Positions 49,557 through 62,568 of a stretch of DNA of 64,000 bases are shown here, piece after piece. Where the stretch lies: positions 1-64,000 of the forward strand of contig JAQMWT010000688.1 in NCBI GenBank assembly GCA_029834535.1. Direction: 5' to 3'. The position numbers and the translations under genes are program-made. The notes below the pieces were generated by a model that searched no databases, was not told where the DNA came from, and saw nothing but the letters and a program-made list of their open reading frames with translations. Position 1 is the first letter of the stretch. Each line of letters begins with the position of its first letter. The DNA comes from Chrysophaeum taylorii (taxonomy: Eukaryota; Sar; Pelagophyceae; Pelagomonadales; Pelagomonadaceae).

Positions 49557-51427
49557 AGCGCCTGCACCGCCCTATGCAACAATCCTTACTTACCCCGCCA
49601 AGACGCTTAAGAAAGACGGTTAAGAAAGAAAGAAAGAAAGAAAGAAAGACTTCGCGAGTATATGTCTCAAGTGCGGCGAACGAACGAACACGGAGGATTC
49701 GGACGCCGCGATGAGCACCAAAATCACGCGTCTCGAACAACCCCTGCTTCCGCGAACCTCCACGCATGGCTTGGAGACCACCCTCCGCCGATTCGGCGGC
49801 TCTGCTGGCGCACTCGTTTGACTCGTGTTTAGCACTTCGCGCCAATTCCATTGTGCATGACTCGTCCGTCGCAAGGGTCTCGGTGCCTTCTCGCGCGTCG
49901 ACGTCGTCGCGGCCTTCATCATCGTATCGGCGTCCAGTTTTCTTGCGGTTCTTTATTTTATTTCCGGACGACCAGATCTCCTACGACGGCGGATGTCGAC
50001 CGCGCGCTGGTCGGCTCTACGCAGGCCCTGCACTTCTCAAACTCTCGGATCTCCATGAGGTCGCTGCCAATAATGCTTGAGGCTCCAATCCTCGCATGCG
50101 GGCATCCTCGCCGGCCGGCGCGCCAGAGACTGTACGCTTTTTGGCAGCACGAACGCGACTATCGGTACCGGCGGCGCGCGCGCGAACGAACGAGAGATGG
50201 AACCCTCTTCGACGGGGTGCTCTTCGAACCCGGGATCTAGCAGTCGGAGGCATCTTTTATTTCAACTGGAACTCATCCATCACAAGACGATGATCCTTGC
50301 CGACTGCGGCACCCTCGCCCTCTCGAGCACCGTCAAGATTTGGTCAACTCTATGCGCACCGTCGTTTGATCTGAGCCGAGCCACCAAAAAGCATCGCCAT
50401 ATCATCGAAACTCGGCATCATCGACACAAATTGAAGAAAAAAGACGGCGCAGACACGGTATTCGTACATTCTCGATTGTCTCCCACGTCGTTTTGTGGTG
50501 CCTCTGGAGCACGCGGGCGACGGCCGCTGCTGCGCAGACGCGGCAGCATCTTCCTCGTGCTCGTGGCAACGGGCCTACCAGAAGACGCCCCGATTAAGCT
50601 AGCTCTCTTGTTGAGCTTGCTACCGTAGCGCCTATTCTCGGGCACGGTCGCTTCGCCCGAGGAGAAGGCTCCGCGTTGCTTCAGGTGCCCGAACACCCGC
50701 CGTTGCTTACCGCGAGAGATGCAAATACAGTCAATTGGTGGATTACATGGAACAGGGAATCAGGATTTTCTTGGAGTGAGCAACGACGATGGTGCCGAGG
50801 AAGCGAAGCGCTCACTAGGTGTTGTCGTCGTCGCCAGCAACGTGATGAGGTCGAGACGCTCTGCCGCAACGTCGCAGCCCTTCCTCTCGCACGCAAAACG
50901 AGGTGCGCCACGACAACGCCACGCGCGAGCGAAAATAACGCGCGAAACGCAAACAATTTCTTCCGAGCGGCTTGCCATCACATCACCAACGTCGTGGCAG
51001 ACGCGATCTCAAGCAGCGCCGCGAGGAACATGGCGTTCGTACCAACGCGAGCGACACATAACCTTGCAACAACACGGCACAACAACCTCGGATCCCAAGG
51101 TGAGGCCCTGGCACAGAATGTTGTTTTTTTCAGACAGGAATCAGTAGTAGATATTATGAGACTTCCAGGAACAGACAGACGACTTCGCTGATATGAGAGG
51201 AGGCTTCCTTCCAGCAGGAAGCGAGAACAGACACGAACCGACTCTCTCGATGTATGTATCCCACGCTCGAAAGATATTCCCTCGGGGGTTGAGGATTACG
51301 TCAATCCTATTCTCAAATCAAAGGAACTAACGTGTTCTGATGGCGTCATCTATTTTGTTTGCAGTCCCGCCAAGCTTCAGATATTATTCTGTCAATCTCC
51401 AATTCTCGTAACTATTGCTCGCGAGTG
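49557..51427. other. Gene-free stretch
   Basis: GAAA run at 49624-49648; otherwise no repeat family or gene recognised. Open frames of 100-180 codons here have arginine/serine-rich shadow composition and no motifs. Confidence 0.45.
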
Positions 51428-54400
51428 ATGGTGCGGGCCTTCCGTGTTGGAATCCTCCCGCTGGTGTCCATCGCTACGGTTGCATCCTCGCGCGATGCGG
51501 GAATCCGAATGCCTAGGAGAGACGACGGAGCCTCGAACGTAACGCTTGACGCGCCCATTGACGACGACGACGACGACGACGACAACAACAACTGTACGGG
51601 CCATAATTGTGTCGCCGATTGTGGCGGCGGCGCGTTGGTCGCGTGTCCGCGATTCGAAGCCGAGACGGGTTGCGACTGCGCGGTGTGCGAGTGCTCGCTC
51701 TGGTCTCGCCGCGAACTGATCGCAGTCTCCGAATTTTCCGTTTTCTGGGACGCGATATTTAGCTCCGACCCGGGTACCTCGACGTCCGTCGAAGTTTCTG
51801 CCGATATTCCCTTTGAGGACATGATCGTCATTGGAGAAAACAGAAGCGTCACGATCCGAAGCAGCGACGGGATAGTCGCGTACCTCGACGGGCAGAATAG
51901 AACCAGGCTGTTCGCAATTTTTGCAGACGCGGACCTCCGTCTCGAGAACGTCGGACTCGTCAACGGATTTGCAGAGTACGGCGGCGGAGCCATCTTCAGT
52001 TATGGGACTGTGCGGTTGACGGGGTGTGTAGCTTATAACAACACTGCCACGGAGAATGGCGGCGTCATTTATAACTTTGAAGGGATGCTCTCGATTGATG
52101 GCGGCGATTTTGGATACAATTTCGCGGCCTCGGATGGCGGAGTCGTTTACAGTTATAACAGCAGTTCGACGACCATTTCCAACGCCGAGTTTCGCAACAA
52201 TTCTGCGAACGGCTTTGGAGGGGTTATTTCAATCAAGTACAGTCATGACGCGGCCATCAAATCTTGCAACTTCCGCTCGAATACCGCATACGCGGGTGGC
52301 GTCCACTTCAGCTCTTGGAGCAACCGAACGTCAATCGAATCGAGCTATTTCTTCGGGAACAGCGCAGCAACGTCTGGCGGGGCCGTGGTAAGCTCGGAGA
52401 GCCCGTCGATGTTCATATCCAACAGCACTTTCCTCCGTCATCTGAGCATTTTTAACGGTGGCGTCGTTTACAATTATTACAGCCACAACATGACAATCTC
52501 CGGTGGAAACTTTAGTGAAAACGCGGCAAACAGTAGTGGAGGCGTCATATTCAACTACAACAGCGATTCGATGACCTCTGAATTTGGGTCTTTCACCCTC
52601 AACGCGGCCGGAGTTTCGGGAGGAGTCGTCTACAACTACTTCAGCGATTCGATGGCTACGCATTTTGGGTCTTTCACCCTCAACACGGCCCTAGGTGGTG
52701 GAGGCGTCATATTCAACGAAAACAGCGATTCGATGACCTCTGATTTTGGGTCTTTCACCCTCAACGCGGCCGGAGTTAACGGAGGCGTCGTCTACAACTA
52801 CTTCAGCGATTCGATGACTTGCGATTTTGGGTTCTTCACCCTCAACACGGCTGGCAAGGCGGGTGGCGCCGTTTTTAACTGGTACTCCGTTGGCACGCGT
52901 ATTACCTCCGGATATTTCAGCGAGAACGACAGTAGCCAGGGGGGTGCAATTTTTAACGAATGGAGCGACCGAACGCTGGTCGGGTCGAGCACGTTTATTA
53001 ACAACACGGCGCTTGAGAGCGCGGGTGCTATTTCTTTTTGGGGCACAAATATTGAGGAAACCGGGACTGTTGCCAATTCTACGTTCGTCGGGAATTCAGC
53101 TCCGTACGGCGGTGCTATCTATCAGTTCGACAAAGGCGATGGATTGCTTATACGCTCTGGACACTTCTCCTTCAATTCGGCCAGCAGCCAAGGTGGGGTG
53201 CTGTGGCTCTCTGCGGAAACACAGATTATCGACGGAGTGTTTGAGCACAATCATGCTCCGCGTGGAGGCTTTGCGCACGCGAGCGCCGATGCCAACCTAG
53301 GACTCTTGAACGTCACGGCGCGAGACAACCTGGCAGATTTTGGCGGATGCTTGTACTCTGAAGGCGCCAGGCTCGCTGTCGCTCGCGTGCTCGTGACACG
53401 GAACACGGCGGAATTTATGGGTGACGCCCAGAGTTCGTGCTTCTTCTTCTTCTTCTTCTTCTGTTCATCGTGTTTCTGAGCGCGTGCGCGTTCTCGCTTG
53501 GTTTGTTGTGATGAGAAGCCTGCGATATGTGAAATATTGTACTAAGAACAGCGATGTTGTATTCCTGCCTGAAATTTTTTCAACCCAGGTGGCGTCGCCT
53601 TCTTCGCGGGAAACACTTATTTGTACGGTTCGTCCACCGTGATTTTTTCAAATAACTCGGCGTTTTACGGGGCGACTCTCGCTCTAGGAGAGAAAGTCTC
53701 CTGTATTGTGTCCGGGCTCTCGCTCCTTGATAATCAAGCGCTGTTTCGGGGGGCAATCTATCTTGCGAATCAAGCGTCCCTCGCGGCCACCGAGATTGTC
53801 GCCCGCAACAATTGGGCTGCAAATCTCGGTGGGGTTTTATACGCAGCGGCTGACTCTGTTTGCACCGTCAGAAGCTCCAACTTCACGGAGAATTTCGCGG
53901 AGATGGGCGGCGTTATGTACATCGAAAGTTCTACCGCAACCATCGCGAACGTGCAGCTCGTCGAAAACCGAGCTGACGTTGACGGCGGTGGTGCTTATCT
54001 AGACGGCGGCGCGTATGCTACTTTCGAGAGGGTTGTGCTATTCCGCAACAATGCGCGGGTCTCTGGGGGTGCCGTTTTTGTCGTGGAGTCGACTTTGGAA
54101 TGCGAGTCTACGCGGTTCGTCTCTAACACGGCTCTCACAAATGGAGGTGCTGTGTTTGCCGCTGGAAATGGCTCCTTGTTCAAGTGTGATGGCGATTGCA
54201 GCTATGACAGCAACACGGCGGGCGAAAATGGCGGCGTGTGCGCCCTTGAGGACGGCGGCGTTGCGCACTTCCACCCACTCGACGTCGGCATCAACAATTC
54301 TGCGCCCGACGGTGCTGGCGGTGAGTTTTGATATCTGTGTTGTGTGGCTATGCATGATTGTGTTAGAGTATTGCACGCGCACGCGTACTTCGACTTGGGG

Positions 54401-57136
54401 TTTGAGCGACAGACATTCTGCGTAATATAATAGGTGTCGCGTACTACGATCACCGGACGACGAGACGACCGACGATCCCAGATGGTATCTTCGGTACTGC
54501 ATCGTACGGCGACCTAGTAGCATCGGGAATTGCAAGACTGACGATGGTTCATAGCGGAAGCCCCGAAGCATCCGGGTTGGAGCTGCAGTCTGCCATCAAC
54601 GTGACTGTCGTCGATGATCTCGAGCAGATCTGTAACGCCAAGACAACAAGTATTGTTGTTGACCTCGAAACACCCACGCAAAACACCTTTCTCGATGGAA
54701 GTACGACGCTGTATCTTCATGAAGGTGTTGCTTCTACTTCTGGAGGGTTTCGCGTCACGAGCGCGCCCGACACGAACGTCACCGTGTTGGGTGTTCTTAG
54801 AGAATTTGATTTGAACGCCAGCATCTTCATACGACTTCGTGCGTGCGAAATTGGTGAAGTTCCCACTAATCTGCAATGCACCGTTTGTGACGGCGCGAAC
54901 GTATTTAGCGTAGACCCCAAAAGCGACCAAGACTGCAGGTTTGCGCGCTCGTTGTTGTTGTTGTTGTTGTCGTCGTTCGATAAAAAGTTGTTAATTTTAT
55001 TCTGAGCGGCGGCGGCGGCGGCGCTCTCAGGGACTGTCCGTCGCACGCCTCTTGCACCTCTGACGCCGACGACGAACATCCTGGCGCCGTGGTTGTTCTC
55101 GACGCGGGTTATTGGAGAAGCGGCGCGAGGTCGAGAAACGTTCGCGCGTGCCCGTTTGTCGACGCCTGCAAGCCGGACGTGGATCTTTGGGTGGAGAAGG
55201 ACTCGTGTGCCAGCCGACATCGTGGCCCTTTGTGTGCACGATGCAAAAGAGGTTATCATCTGGACAGACAAAGCGGCGAGTGTATACCATGCTCGAAGGC
55301 GGTCAAGCGCGAGACGTTGATTTCGCTCGTATCTGTATTCGCATCGGTCATCGTCGGCGCGGCGGCGTACTCGGCGTTTAAACTCTGTTTTCCCTCACGG
55401 TATGACAGCGTTTCGTGGCGCATACACGTTTGGTCGCAGCGCACACGATCACGCCTGCAAAGACCGTGGAACAGGCTCGCCCCGTTGATCAAGATTCTGT
55501 ACATATTTTGGCAAGTTGTCACCTCGGAATATAGCAGCTTTTTGTTCGTTGCGTACCCCCAGCGATATGGTGGGGTTGCGAGACACCTTGGCGTTGTCCT
55601 CAACCTGAACCTGTATTCCCTCATGGCGAGGTTCTGCCGTTCGGTGAACCACTACGACGAACTCGTAATATCAACCGCGTCGCCGCTCGTCGGCCTCGCC
55701 CTGATAGCTGCCGGGTATGGTCTCGCCTCGAGCGAGCGACACAAAAACTGGGCCAGCCTCGCAGCTCTCGTACTTTTGTATGTCGTATACACTGCCGTTT
55801 CGAGCGTGATCTTCAAGACCTACAGCTGCGATCCCGAGTTTGGGAGAGGCGATGGCGAGCCCGAAGATTCTGCGTATCGTGGCAAATCGTTTCTCAAGGC
55901 TGATTACAGCTTGACGTGCGAGGGCTCGAAGCACGCAACCTTCCTCGTTTACGCGACTCTGATGATGGTCGTCTACGTCTTCGGGACGCCCGCGTTGTTT
56001 TTCTGTCTCCTGTGGCGAAAGCGCGCGCTCATCAACCCAGAGCCACGAAAGTTAGCCCAACGAGTTCTTGCCGCCGCCGCCGCCGCCGACGTAAAAAAAT
56101 CCCAAATCGCGCGTGGCGACGACGACGATATCCGCCACTCTGACGCAGAGGGTGACGGCGATGTCGCGAACGGCGAACGGGATGATGATGATGATGATGA
56201 TGATGCCATCCTCCTTCGCAAGTATGCTGCGTCGTACGCGGCGTATGCTGACCATCTCGAGACCTGTCCGAGCTTCGAAAATGAATGCGTACGACCTGCC
56301 ATCGGCCGCCTCGGGACGCACCTCGTCCTGGCTCAAAATCGTTCGGCCAAAGAAGCCGCGCACCTTTCCTTCCTGTATGCTGACTACGGTGAGTGCAGAC
56401 GCGCGACTACGATTATTGTTCCACCGCGTACTACCGACGATCGCAGATCCGCGATACTGGTGGTTTGAGTCATTCGGTAAGCCCGCGATCGATTGTACGC
56501 CGCCGCCCCGCGTGCTATATGCTTTGCGCAGAGTGCCTGCGACGGCTGCTACTGACGTCGGTTCTACCAGCGGTGATTTCGAGCGAGAACCACCTCGCGC
56601 TCCTGTACGGCACCTTCATCATCGCCTTGATATTCTTCGTCGTGTACCTCGTGACGCGTCCGTTCGCAATACGCGACATCAACGCGTTTGCAATCTTGAT
56701 GGCCGGGACTCTGTCGATGATGCTCCTGTTGACGATAATCCTGTACGTCGAGGACAACATGGACCGCGAGTTTCGGGCTGGTTGGGATCGCGCCGTCATC
56801 GCGTTTGCACTAATATGCTTTTCTGTGATTCTTGGGCCAGCATCTCTCCTCTTCTACGCTCGGCTCGAGGCTGACGTCGATGTCAAGCAATACGTCTCTT
56901 CTGTTTCTACAGGTTTGTGGTCCACGCTTAACTACGGGAGACGGAACGCGTCGTTCGACGAAGTCGAGTTGGATATCAAGGGACTTTCGTCGGAAACGAG
57001 CCTCGAAACCCTACCCTCTTCTTCGACGAGCTCCGAACACGAGTTCGCGGCAGCCAAGGGTCAACCAATGGAATTAACAACTTTGAATTCCGACGCGTCG
57101 AGCTTCGAACTTGATGCCCTCGTCTACCCGGATTAG
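51428..57136 (+). CDS. Pmp-like beta-helix multi-pass membrane protein, five exons
   Basis: Proposed exons 51428-53420, 53589-54320, 54434-54938, 55031-56388 and 56532-57136, all with GT-AG introns (168, 113, 92 and 143 bp) and phases that agree; total 1730 residues. Signal peptide after ATG 51428 (RAFRVGILPLVSIATVASS). Residues about 150-900 are a right-handed beta-helix with Chlamydia Pmp-type repeats (GGAIF, GGVIYN, GGVVYNYFSDS, FxxNxA). Then a cysteine-rich module (DCPSHASC, GYWRSGARS, CASRHRGPLCARCKRGYHL, CIPCSK) and about nine membrane spans from LISLVSVFASVIVGAAAYSA to ALICFSVILGPASLLFYA, with a Ser/Glu C-terminal tail. This architecture is common in stramenopiles; likely a cell-surface adhesion or sensing receptor. 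Splice sites are inferred, not proven. Confidence 0.85.
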
Positions 57137-58542
57137 CGACGACGAGAAATGGAATGGACAAAAAACTTTTTTTTCCTCCGAACCCCGTGCTTCTTCTTCT
57201 TCTTCTTCTTCTTCTGGAAATGCACCTTCCTTACGCCAACACAATACCTACGCGGTCTGATGATGATGATGACGGCGAGGACTTTCGTGTTTGTTTAAAG
57301 CTGTGTCCTGTCTTCTCACAAGCTTTTTTCCGACGCCGCTTCCGACGCGGCGTCCTCCATAGGCGGCGCCAAATCGCCACCACTGGGCTTAGCCGCTGCA
57401 AGGGCACCTTCGCATTATTAAACTACGCACCAAAAACCCCTGCGGCGTGATGATTAGTAAATACTGTAGATCGCCGCAAGAAGTGGCGAGCTAACCTCCG
57501 CATTACTAGGAGAGCGCGGCGGCCCCAAGGAGGAGCGGAGCGCCCGCCCGTATGATACATAGAGCTCCGTAACCTTGTGATTGGAAGAAGCCATTCTTGA
57601 AATATTTGCGGCGGCGTAAGTCGCGGTCGCCGAAGTTGCACCAGATGGCTGGCCCATCATGTCTGTCTGTAGAGACTCGGCGGTCTTCGAAGCGCTGTCC
57701 GAGGAGGAGGCTTCAAGGGCATTCATTCATCCAACCTCTCCATGAGTCGTTGGCGATGGTTCCGAAGAGAGCGGGAGTCCGCGAACGAATCCACTCCTCG
57801 TTGGATGATTGTGCGGCTGAAATCAATCAAGCCAGATTGTTTTTTTCTTTCTTTCTTTCTTAAGCGCCGAACATCCCGGCGACACATAATGCAACGCGCC
57901 AAGCTCTCGCGACAGCGGGCGAAAAGTACGGGCGAAGGGCGATGCGAACTTTCGTGGTCACGATCCTTCCTCGACTGCAAAAGCGACGTTATCAGCGCTA
58001 GGTTTTAATAATCGAGCCGTTGCGATCGGGCGCGACCCTTCGAAAACACCCAAGGTTTCGAATCCGGGCGCCGCCGAGCAGGCGACACAGCCTCGACATC
58101 TTCACCCACGCACGGGATCAAGCCCGAGGAAACAAACCCGTAGGAGTACAAGGTGGTGTCGCGCCAAAGTCGAGTCTTTCTGCGACGAGTTTGAATTTTG
58201 AGGCACTTTGCACGCTGGCGCAACGCCTTGTCGTTCCCGTCCCGGCGTCGCCGGTTCCCGTCCCGGCGTCGCCGGGTGCCTTCGCAACCGACGCGTTCTT
58301 AGCGTTCAATGGTCGCCACCACGCGCTGCGAGCACCTGCCTATCGAATGAGCGCCACTCTTCGCTTTTGGCGATGGCTGCACTTTTTTGTCCCCCACGGG
58401 TTAATTTTTTGACGGCACATCATCGACTTCCACTTGTCGCCGCGACTTGTGATGCATCCATCCTCAGCGCGTTTTCTTTCCCGCTCAAAAACCGCTGCGC
58501 TCGAGAACTTCACTGCAGTCACAACAGAGACTGTTGTAAAAA
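57137..58542. other. Gene-free stretch with 21-bp tandem repeat
   Basis: TTC run (57191-57216); a 21-bp unit starting GTTCCCGTCCCGGCGTC occurs twice at 58233-58274; TTTC run (57843-57861). No gene recognised. Confidence 0.5.
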
Positions 58543-59570
58543 ACAAGTGCAGGCCAGTAAGTTCGCCAGTAAGTTCACCTGGTCCCAATCTCTAACCCCA
58601 GTAAGTTCACCTGGTCCCAGTAAGTTCACCTAGTCCCAATCTCTAACCCCAGTAAGTTCGACGTAAGCCCACTCGTGCTCACATCCACTCACCCCACTCT
58701 CCTTCGAGCTCGTCGCTCTCACCTCCGCCAATCCAAGCTGCTTTGATCCGTACACGCCGCTAGCCTTTGCGTTCACTCTAAAAACCCCAGTATGTTCACC
58801 TGTTCCCAGTTAGTTCACCTGGTCACTCAGTTCACCTAGTCCCAATCTCAAACCCCAGTAAGTTCACGTGGCCCCAGTAAGTTCACTTATAGTGCGCGTG
58901 TAGACGCCGGGAGGGGGCTTATCGGTATAGCGCAGCACGTGTGGGGTAGGGTGGAGTCGTCGACCCAGATGAGTATATCCTCGGGGATGCCGATCGACAG
59001 AGAGCCACGTAGAGCTGGACGTGGCAGAAGACGGGCTTGGGAAAGAGGACGCCGACCTCGCGGGGCGTTTGGCTCTTGTTGATCGTTTGGCGTAGGCGGG
59101 CCTTAAGCGATACAGGTTGGAGGAGCCTCGGTGACAACGACAATGTATCTGGTACCGTTGCAGTGGCCGTGCAACGGGTCGAGGTTGCGAAGACTTTAAG
59201 CTCGCGATCGAAGTCAGCATGCCGTTGGTTGTCAGGGAGTTGAAAACTCGACTGTAAAGAGCGAGGCGTCGGCTTCCGACCCAACCTAGTCGGCCGAAAA
59301 GAACTCCGACGCCTCGTCTTCGGGAAAAAAAGGCCGCGGTCATGCGCGCGTTGTTAGCATCGACAACATCGTTTCGACGGGGCGTGAGAATGGCGCGCTG
59401 AAAGAGCCGCCGCGGCTCGTGGAAATAGTCTGCGAGGTCGCTGTAGACGGCTTGGAGGATCACTGTCTGGCTCTCGCGCCTACCTGATCCTTACTCTCGC
59501 GCCTACCTGATCCTTACCCTAAATCGAGGGACAAACAAACAGACAGACAAACATCTGTCGATTAGTAGTT
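58543..59570 (-). mobile_element. Helicase-relic repeat, copy 3 (single arm)
   Basis: A single 1.03-kb copy of the unit that forms the palindrome at 5401-7833, with the same two ends: ACAAGTGCAGGCCAGTAAG at 58543 and CGATTAGTAGTT at 59559-59570. The helicase C-terminal relic is at about 59463-58870 on the minus strand. It lacks the 78-bp repeats of copy 2. It ends 133 bp upstream of the ankyrin gene ATG. Confidence 0.75.
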
Positions 59571-59703
59571 CGGACAAAAGAGGACTGGGGTGGTAACCCC
59601 GCTTAGATCCCAAAGTCTGAGAAAAAACTTCCGCTGAATCCAACGGTACAAAATACACCCACCACCACGAGTGCGTCCTCGGATCAGGAGGCTAAAAGAA
59701 AAA

Positions 59704-60840
59704 ATGCAGGAGCGGCGTCGGGCAGCGCTGAGGGGACCGACCGCTGTGAAACGGCCCAAGGCCGAGGACACGGGGGGGGTCGAACACCGCGGGCTCGCTT
59801 TGCGGCTCCGGCAGCTCGAGAGCGAGGGGCGGAAGGGGTCCGCGGCTTACAGAGACGCTTCGGAGAAGCACGCAGAAGCCCTCCATCGGCGACTGCGGGA
59901 GCTCGGATGCGACCTGTCGGCGCAGGAGCTCAAGACCCTCAACAAGCCCGACAACGAGGGCGAGATCGCGCTGCACAAAGTCGTCTACGAATACTTCGCG
60001 CTCGCGTCGGGGGCGAGAGGGCAGACGACGTTAAAGAGAATGGAACACTGCGTCCGAAAGGCTCGCGCGCTGTGCGAAGCGGGGGCCAAGGTCAACCACA
60101 AGAACAAGTACGGGGACAGCCCGCTCCTCGCGGCGGCGCAGACGGACGCGGCCGAGATCGCGAAGATTCTGCTCGAGTTTAAGGCCGACCTCGCCGTAAA
60201 GAATCGCCAGGGCTACGCGCCGCTGCTGATGGCTGCCTCCGAGAACCGCGCTGCCGTCGCCGCGGTCATCGTGCCGGCTATGGCCGCCTCCCACAAGAAG
60301 CAGGCTCTCGACGCGCTCTCCGGGGGCTACGCGGCCCTCCACTGGGCTTGCATCAACAACTCTCCCAAACTCGTCCAGACGCTCTTGAAGCACAAGGCCG
60401 ACAAGAACGTCAGAACCGACCCCGACCAGCAGACCCCTCTCATGAAGGCGGCGGCCTACGGCTCTGCGGCGGCGGTCGAGCAGCTCCTGCGCGCGCGCTG
60501 CGACGCGACCGCGACCGACGCCGACGGACGTACCGCGCTGCATCACGCCGCCAAGAACAAGGCCACGCTCTGCGTCCAGCTCCTCATCTCCACCGGCGTT
60601 CCCACGGATGTTGTCGACCACCACAATCAAAAGGCCATCTTCTACGCGGCCGTCGCCAAGTCCAGGTCCTGTGTCACCGCCATCTCGGCCGCCACCCCGA
60701 ACTTCGCCGCCACACCCGATGCCGCCAAGGTCAAGCTCCTCATGGAGGGCAAGCGCATCGCTGCGGACGACGACGACGACGACCCCATGCATGACGCCAA
60801 CCTCTTCGGCGGCTGCTTCGCGGCAGCCGGCTGCTTCTAG
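59704..60840 (+). CDS. Ankyrin-repeat protein
   Basis: A 378-residue protein with about six ankyrin repeats between residues 90 and 325: NEGEIALHKVVYEYFALASG, NHKNKYGDSPLLAAAQTDA, VKNRQGYAPLLMAASENRA, GGYAALHWACINNSPKLVQT, DQQTPLMKAAAYGSAAAVEQ and DGRTALHHAAKNKATLCVQ. A basic N-terminal helix precedes them. The C-terminus has an Asp run and ends GGCFAAAGCF, a small Cys/Phe/Ala tail of unknown meaning. Protein-binding scaffold by family; partner unknown. Start at ATG 59704; the open frame above has GTG only. TTTC and TTC runs follow the stop. Confidence 0.87.
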   Translation: MQERRRAALRGPTAVKRPKAEDTGGVEHRGLALRLRQLESEGRKGSAAYRDASEKHAEALHRRLRELGCDLSAQELKTLNKPDNEGEIALHKVVYEYFALASGARGQTTLKRMEHCVRKARALCEAGAKVNHKNKYGDSPLLAAAQTDAAEIAKILLEFKADLAVKNRQGYAPLLMAASENRAAVAAVIVPAMAASHKKQALDALSGGYAALHWACINNSPKLVQTLLKHKADKNVRTDPDQQTPLMKAAAYGSAAAVEQLLRARCDATATDADGRTALHHAAKNKATLCVQLLISTGVPTDVVDHHNQKAIFYAAVAKSRSCVTAISAATPNFAATPDAAKVKLLMEGKRIAADDDDDDPMHDANLFGGCFAAAGCF

Positions 60841-62317
60841 CTCTACTTTCTTTCTTTCTTTCTTTCTCCCCCCCCGCCAAGTTATTATTATCTCTGTCTT
60901 CTTCTTCTTCTTCTTCTCGGCATATGATGCGGGGGGGGTGTGTGAGGTGAGGATCCTTCCTTTCCTTTCCTTTCCTTTCAAAAGGCTTGCTTCAACGAAA
61001 TTGAGAAAAACGTAGACTGAGTCATGGTCCGTTGCTTCGAGATCCGTTGGATGATTTCACGTTCTTGCCACGTCCTTGCGATCGATTACCCCAAGCGATC
61101 TCGGCTGCTGCCTTGCGCCAACCAAAGCGACGCGCCGGATGAAAATAGCGGCTGCGCGTTGGTTGGTTGGTTCAAAATACCATAAGCTTGCTCGGTACAG
61201 CAATGGCAGCGATACGAAAGAGCAAGGAGCCATTTTGACATCACAATAATAGGCGGTCCTTGCAGCATTTTGGGAGTCGATGATCTAGCTCCTTTGCCGT
61301 TGGCACATCACGTGATAAAGACGCATGTCATGCCTCAGCACAAGTATTATTTTTTTCTTCTTGAAACGCCAAAGCTGTGCGGGCGCTACGATTATCTCAG
61401 TCGCAGCCGAGGAATGTGAGAATCAAACCGCGCGAGAGAATAGACGACTGACACAACGATTATTTCACCTTCGTCGAGTCGAGTCGAGTCTCTCCAGCAT
61501 CTTGGCCTTGTGTGGTCAGCGGTTGACCCCAAGTTCTTGCGCGCATCTCTGTCCCTTTGGTTGTTGTCCTTCTTCCCTCGTCGTTTTTTATTGATAGAGT
61601 CGCGGCGCGGCTTGGACGTGAAAAAATGGTCGATCCTATATCTTTTGTTCCTCCGGATATCTTTTGTTCATGGCACAAAACGACAGCGTTTTGTTTATGC
61701 CGCGCGGGCTTTTAACCTTCCTGATCATTCTCGCTGGTTCTTCCGAGTCGCTTCACAATATTATGACCAACCATTCCGGCGCGACAGAGTAATAAGTGCT
61801 GCTGCTGCTTCATCCTCTTGATGTCGCGAGCACGTCTATGCGGAACTGGCTGACTTGCCGTCTCTCTGTTCCCTTGCTTTTGATTTTTTGCGGACGCGAT
61901 GTTCGTCGGCTCTTCCCCGTTGCAGCAGCAGGTATTATTATACCGACGCTGCTTTTGAATTCGTAGTACGTCGTTTGCTGGCGGAGCTTATTGATTGAAC
62001 CCCTTGTTGGTTGTGTCACCCTGATTTCTCGCTCGCGACTGTCATCACTAGGCGTGTCTTTTTCCATAGCCGCGCTTTTTCCATAGCCGCGCGGACGTCC
62101 GCCGTGCTTCTTTCCTTGACGTCTTCTTGAGACACCCCTATATTATTGGACCAGTCTTCACCTTTCTACTCTCGCCTCGCAGACATTCGCCGTCTTGGGC
62201 GCCATCCTGCCGCCGTAAGTAGCTCTCGCTCACTCCCCCCCGCCTTCCTTTGCTCTCGAATCTATGATTGACCACTCTGAGCTGCCCCCCTTCCACGCCC
62301 GCTCCGCCTTTAACCTT

Positions 62318-62432
62318 TGAGTTTACTCTTTAACCCCAGTCAGAAGCTTACCTTCACCTAGGAAGTTCACCTCCTCCCAATCTCCAACCCCAGTAAGAGA
62401 TCACCTGGTCCCAGCAAGTTCGCGTAGTCCCA
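62318..62432 (-). repeat. Degraded tail of the helicase-relic repeat
   Basis: Shares AACCTTTGAGTTTACTCT and CCCAATCTCCAACCCCAGTA with the non-coding part of the repeat at 6710-6830, with many differences. No helicase relic follows. Confidence 0.6.
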
Positions 62433-62436
62433 TCCG

Positions 62437-62568
62437 ATGTGGCTGGACTTATTCCCCCACAAAGTTGTCAATAACGACTGTCTCGAGGAGCAGCGCGTCC
62501 TCCAATCCGTCCCACTTGAAGACCCCGACATTTGGGGAATATTTTACCGTTACCCAGACGCACATTGA
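62437..62568 (+). other. Short 43-codon open frame
   Basis: ATG-initiated frame directly after the repeat scrap, starting MWLDLFPHKVVNNDCLEEQR and ending YRYPDAH. Composition looks protein-like (acidic, no Arg/Ser shadow bias). Family unknown; may be a fragment of a transposon protein or chance. Confidence 0.25.

Noticed and set aside
50077-50628. 183-codon frame in the 49.6-51.4 kb gap
   Set aside because: No motif, Arg/Ser-rich, not supported by neighbours.
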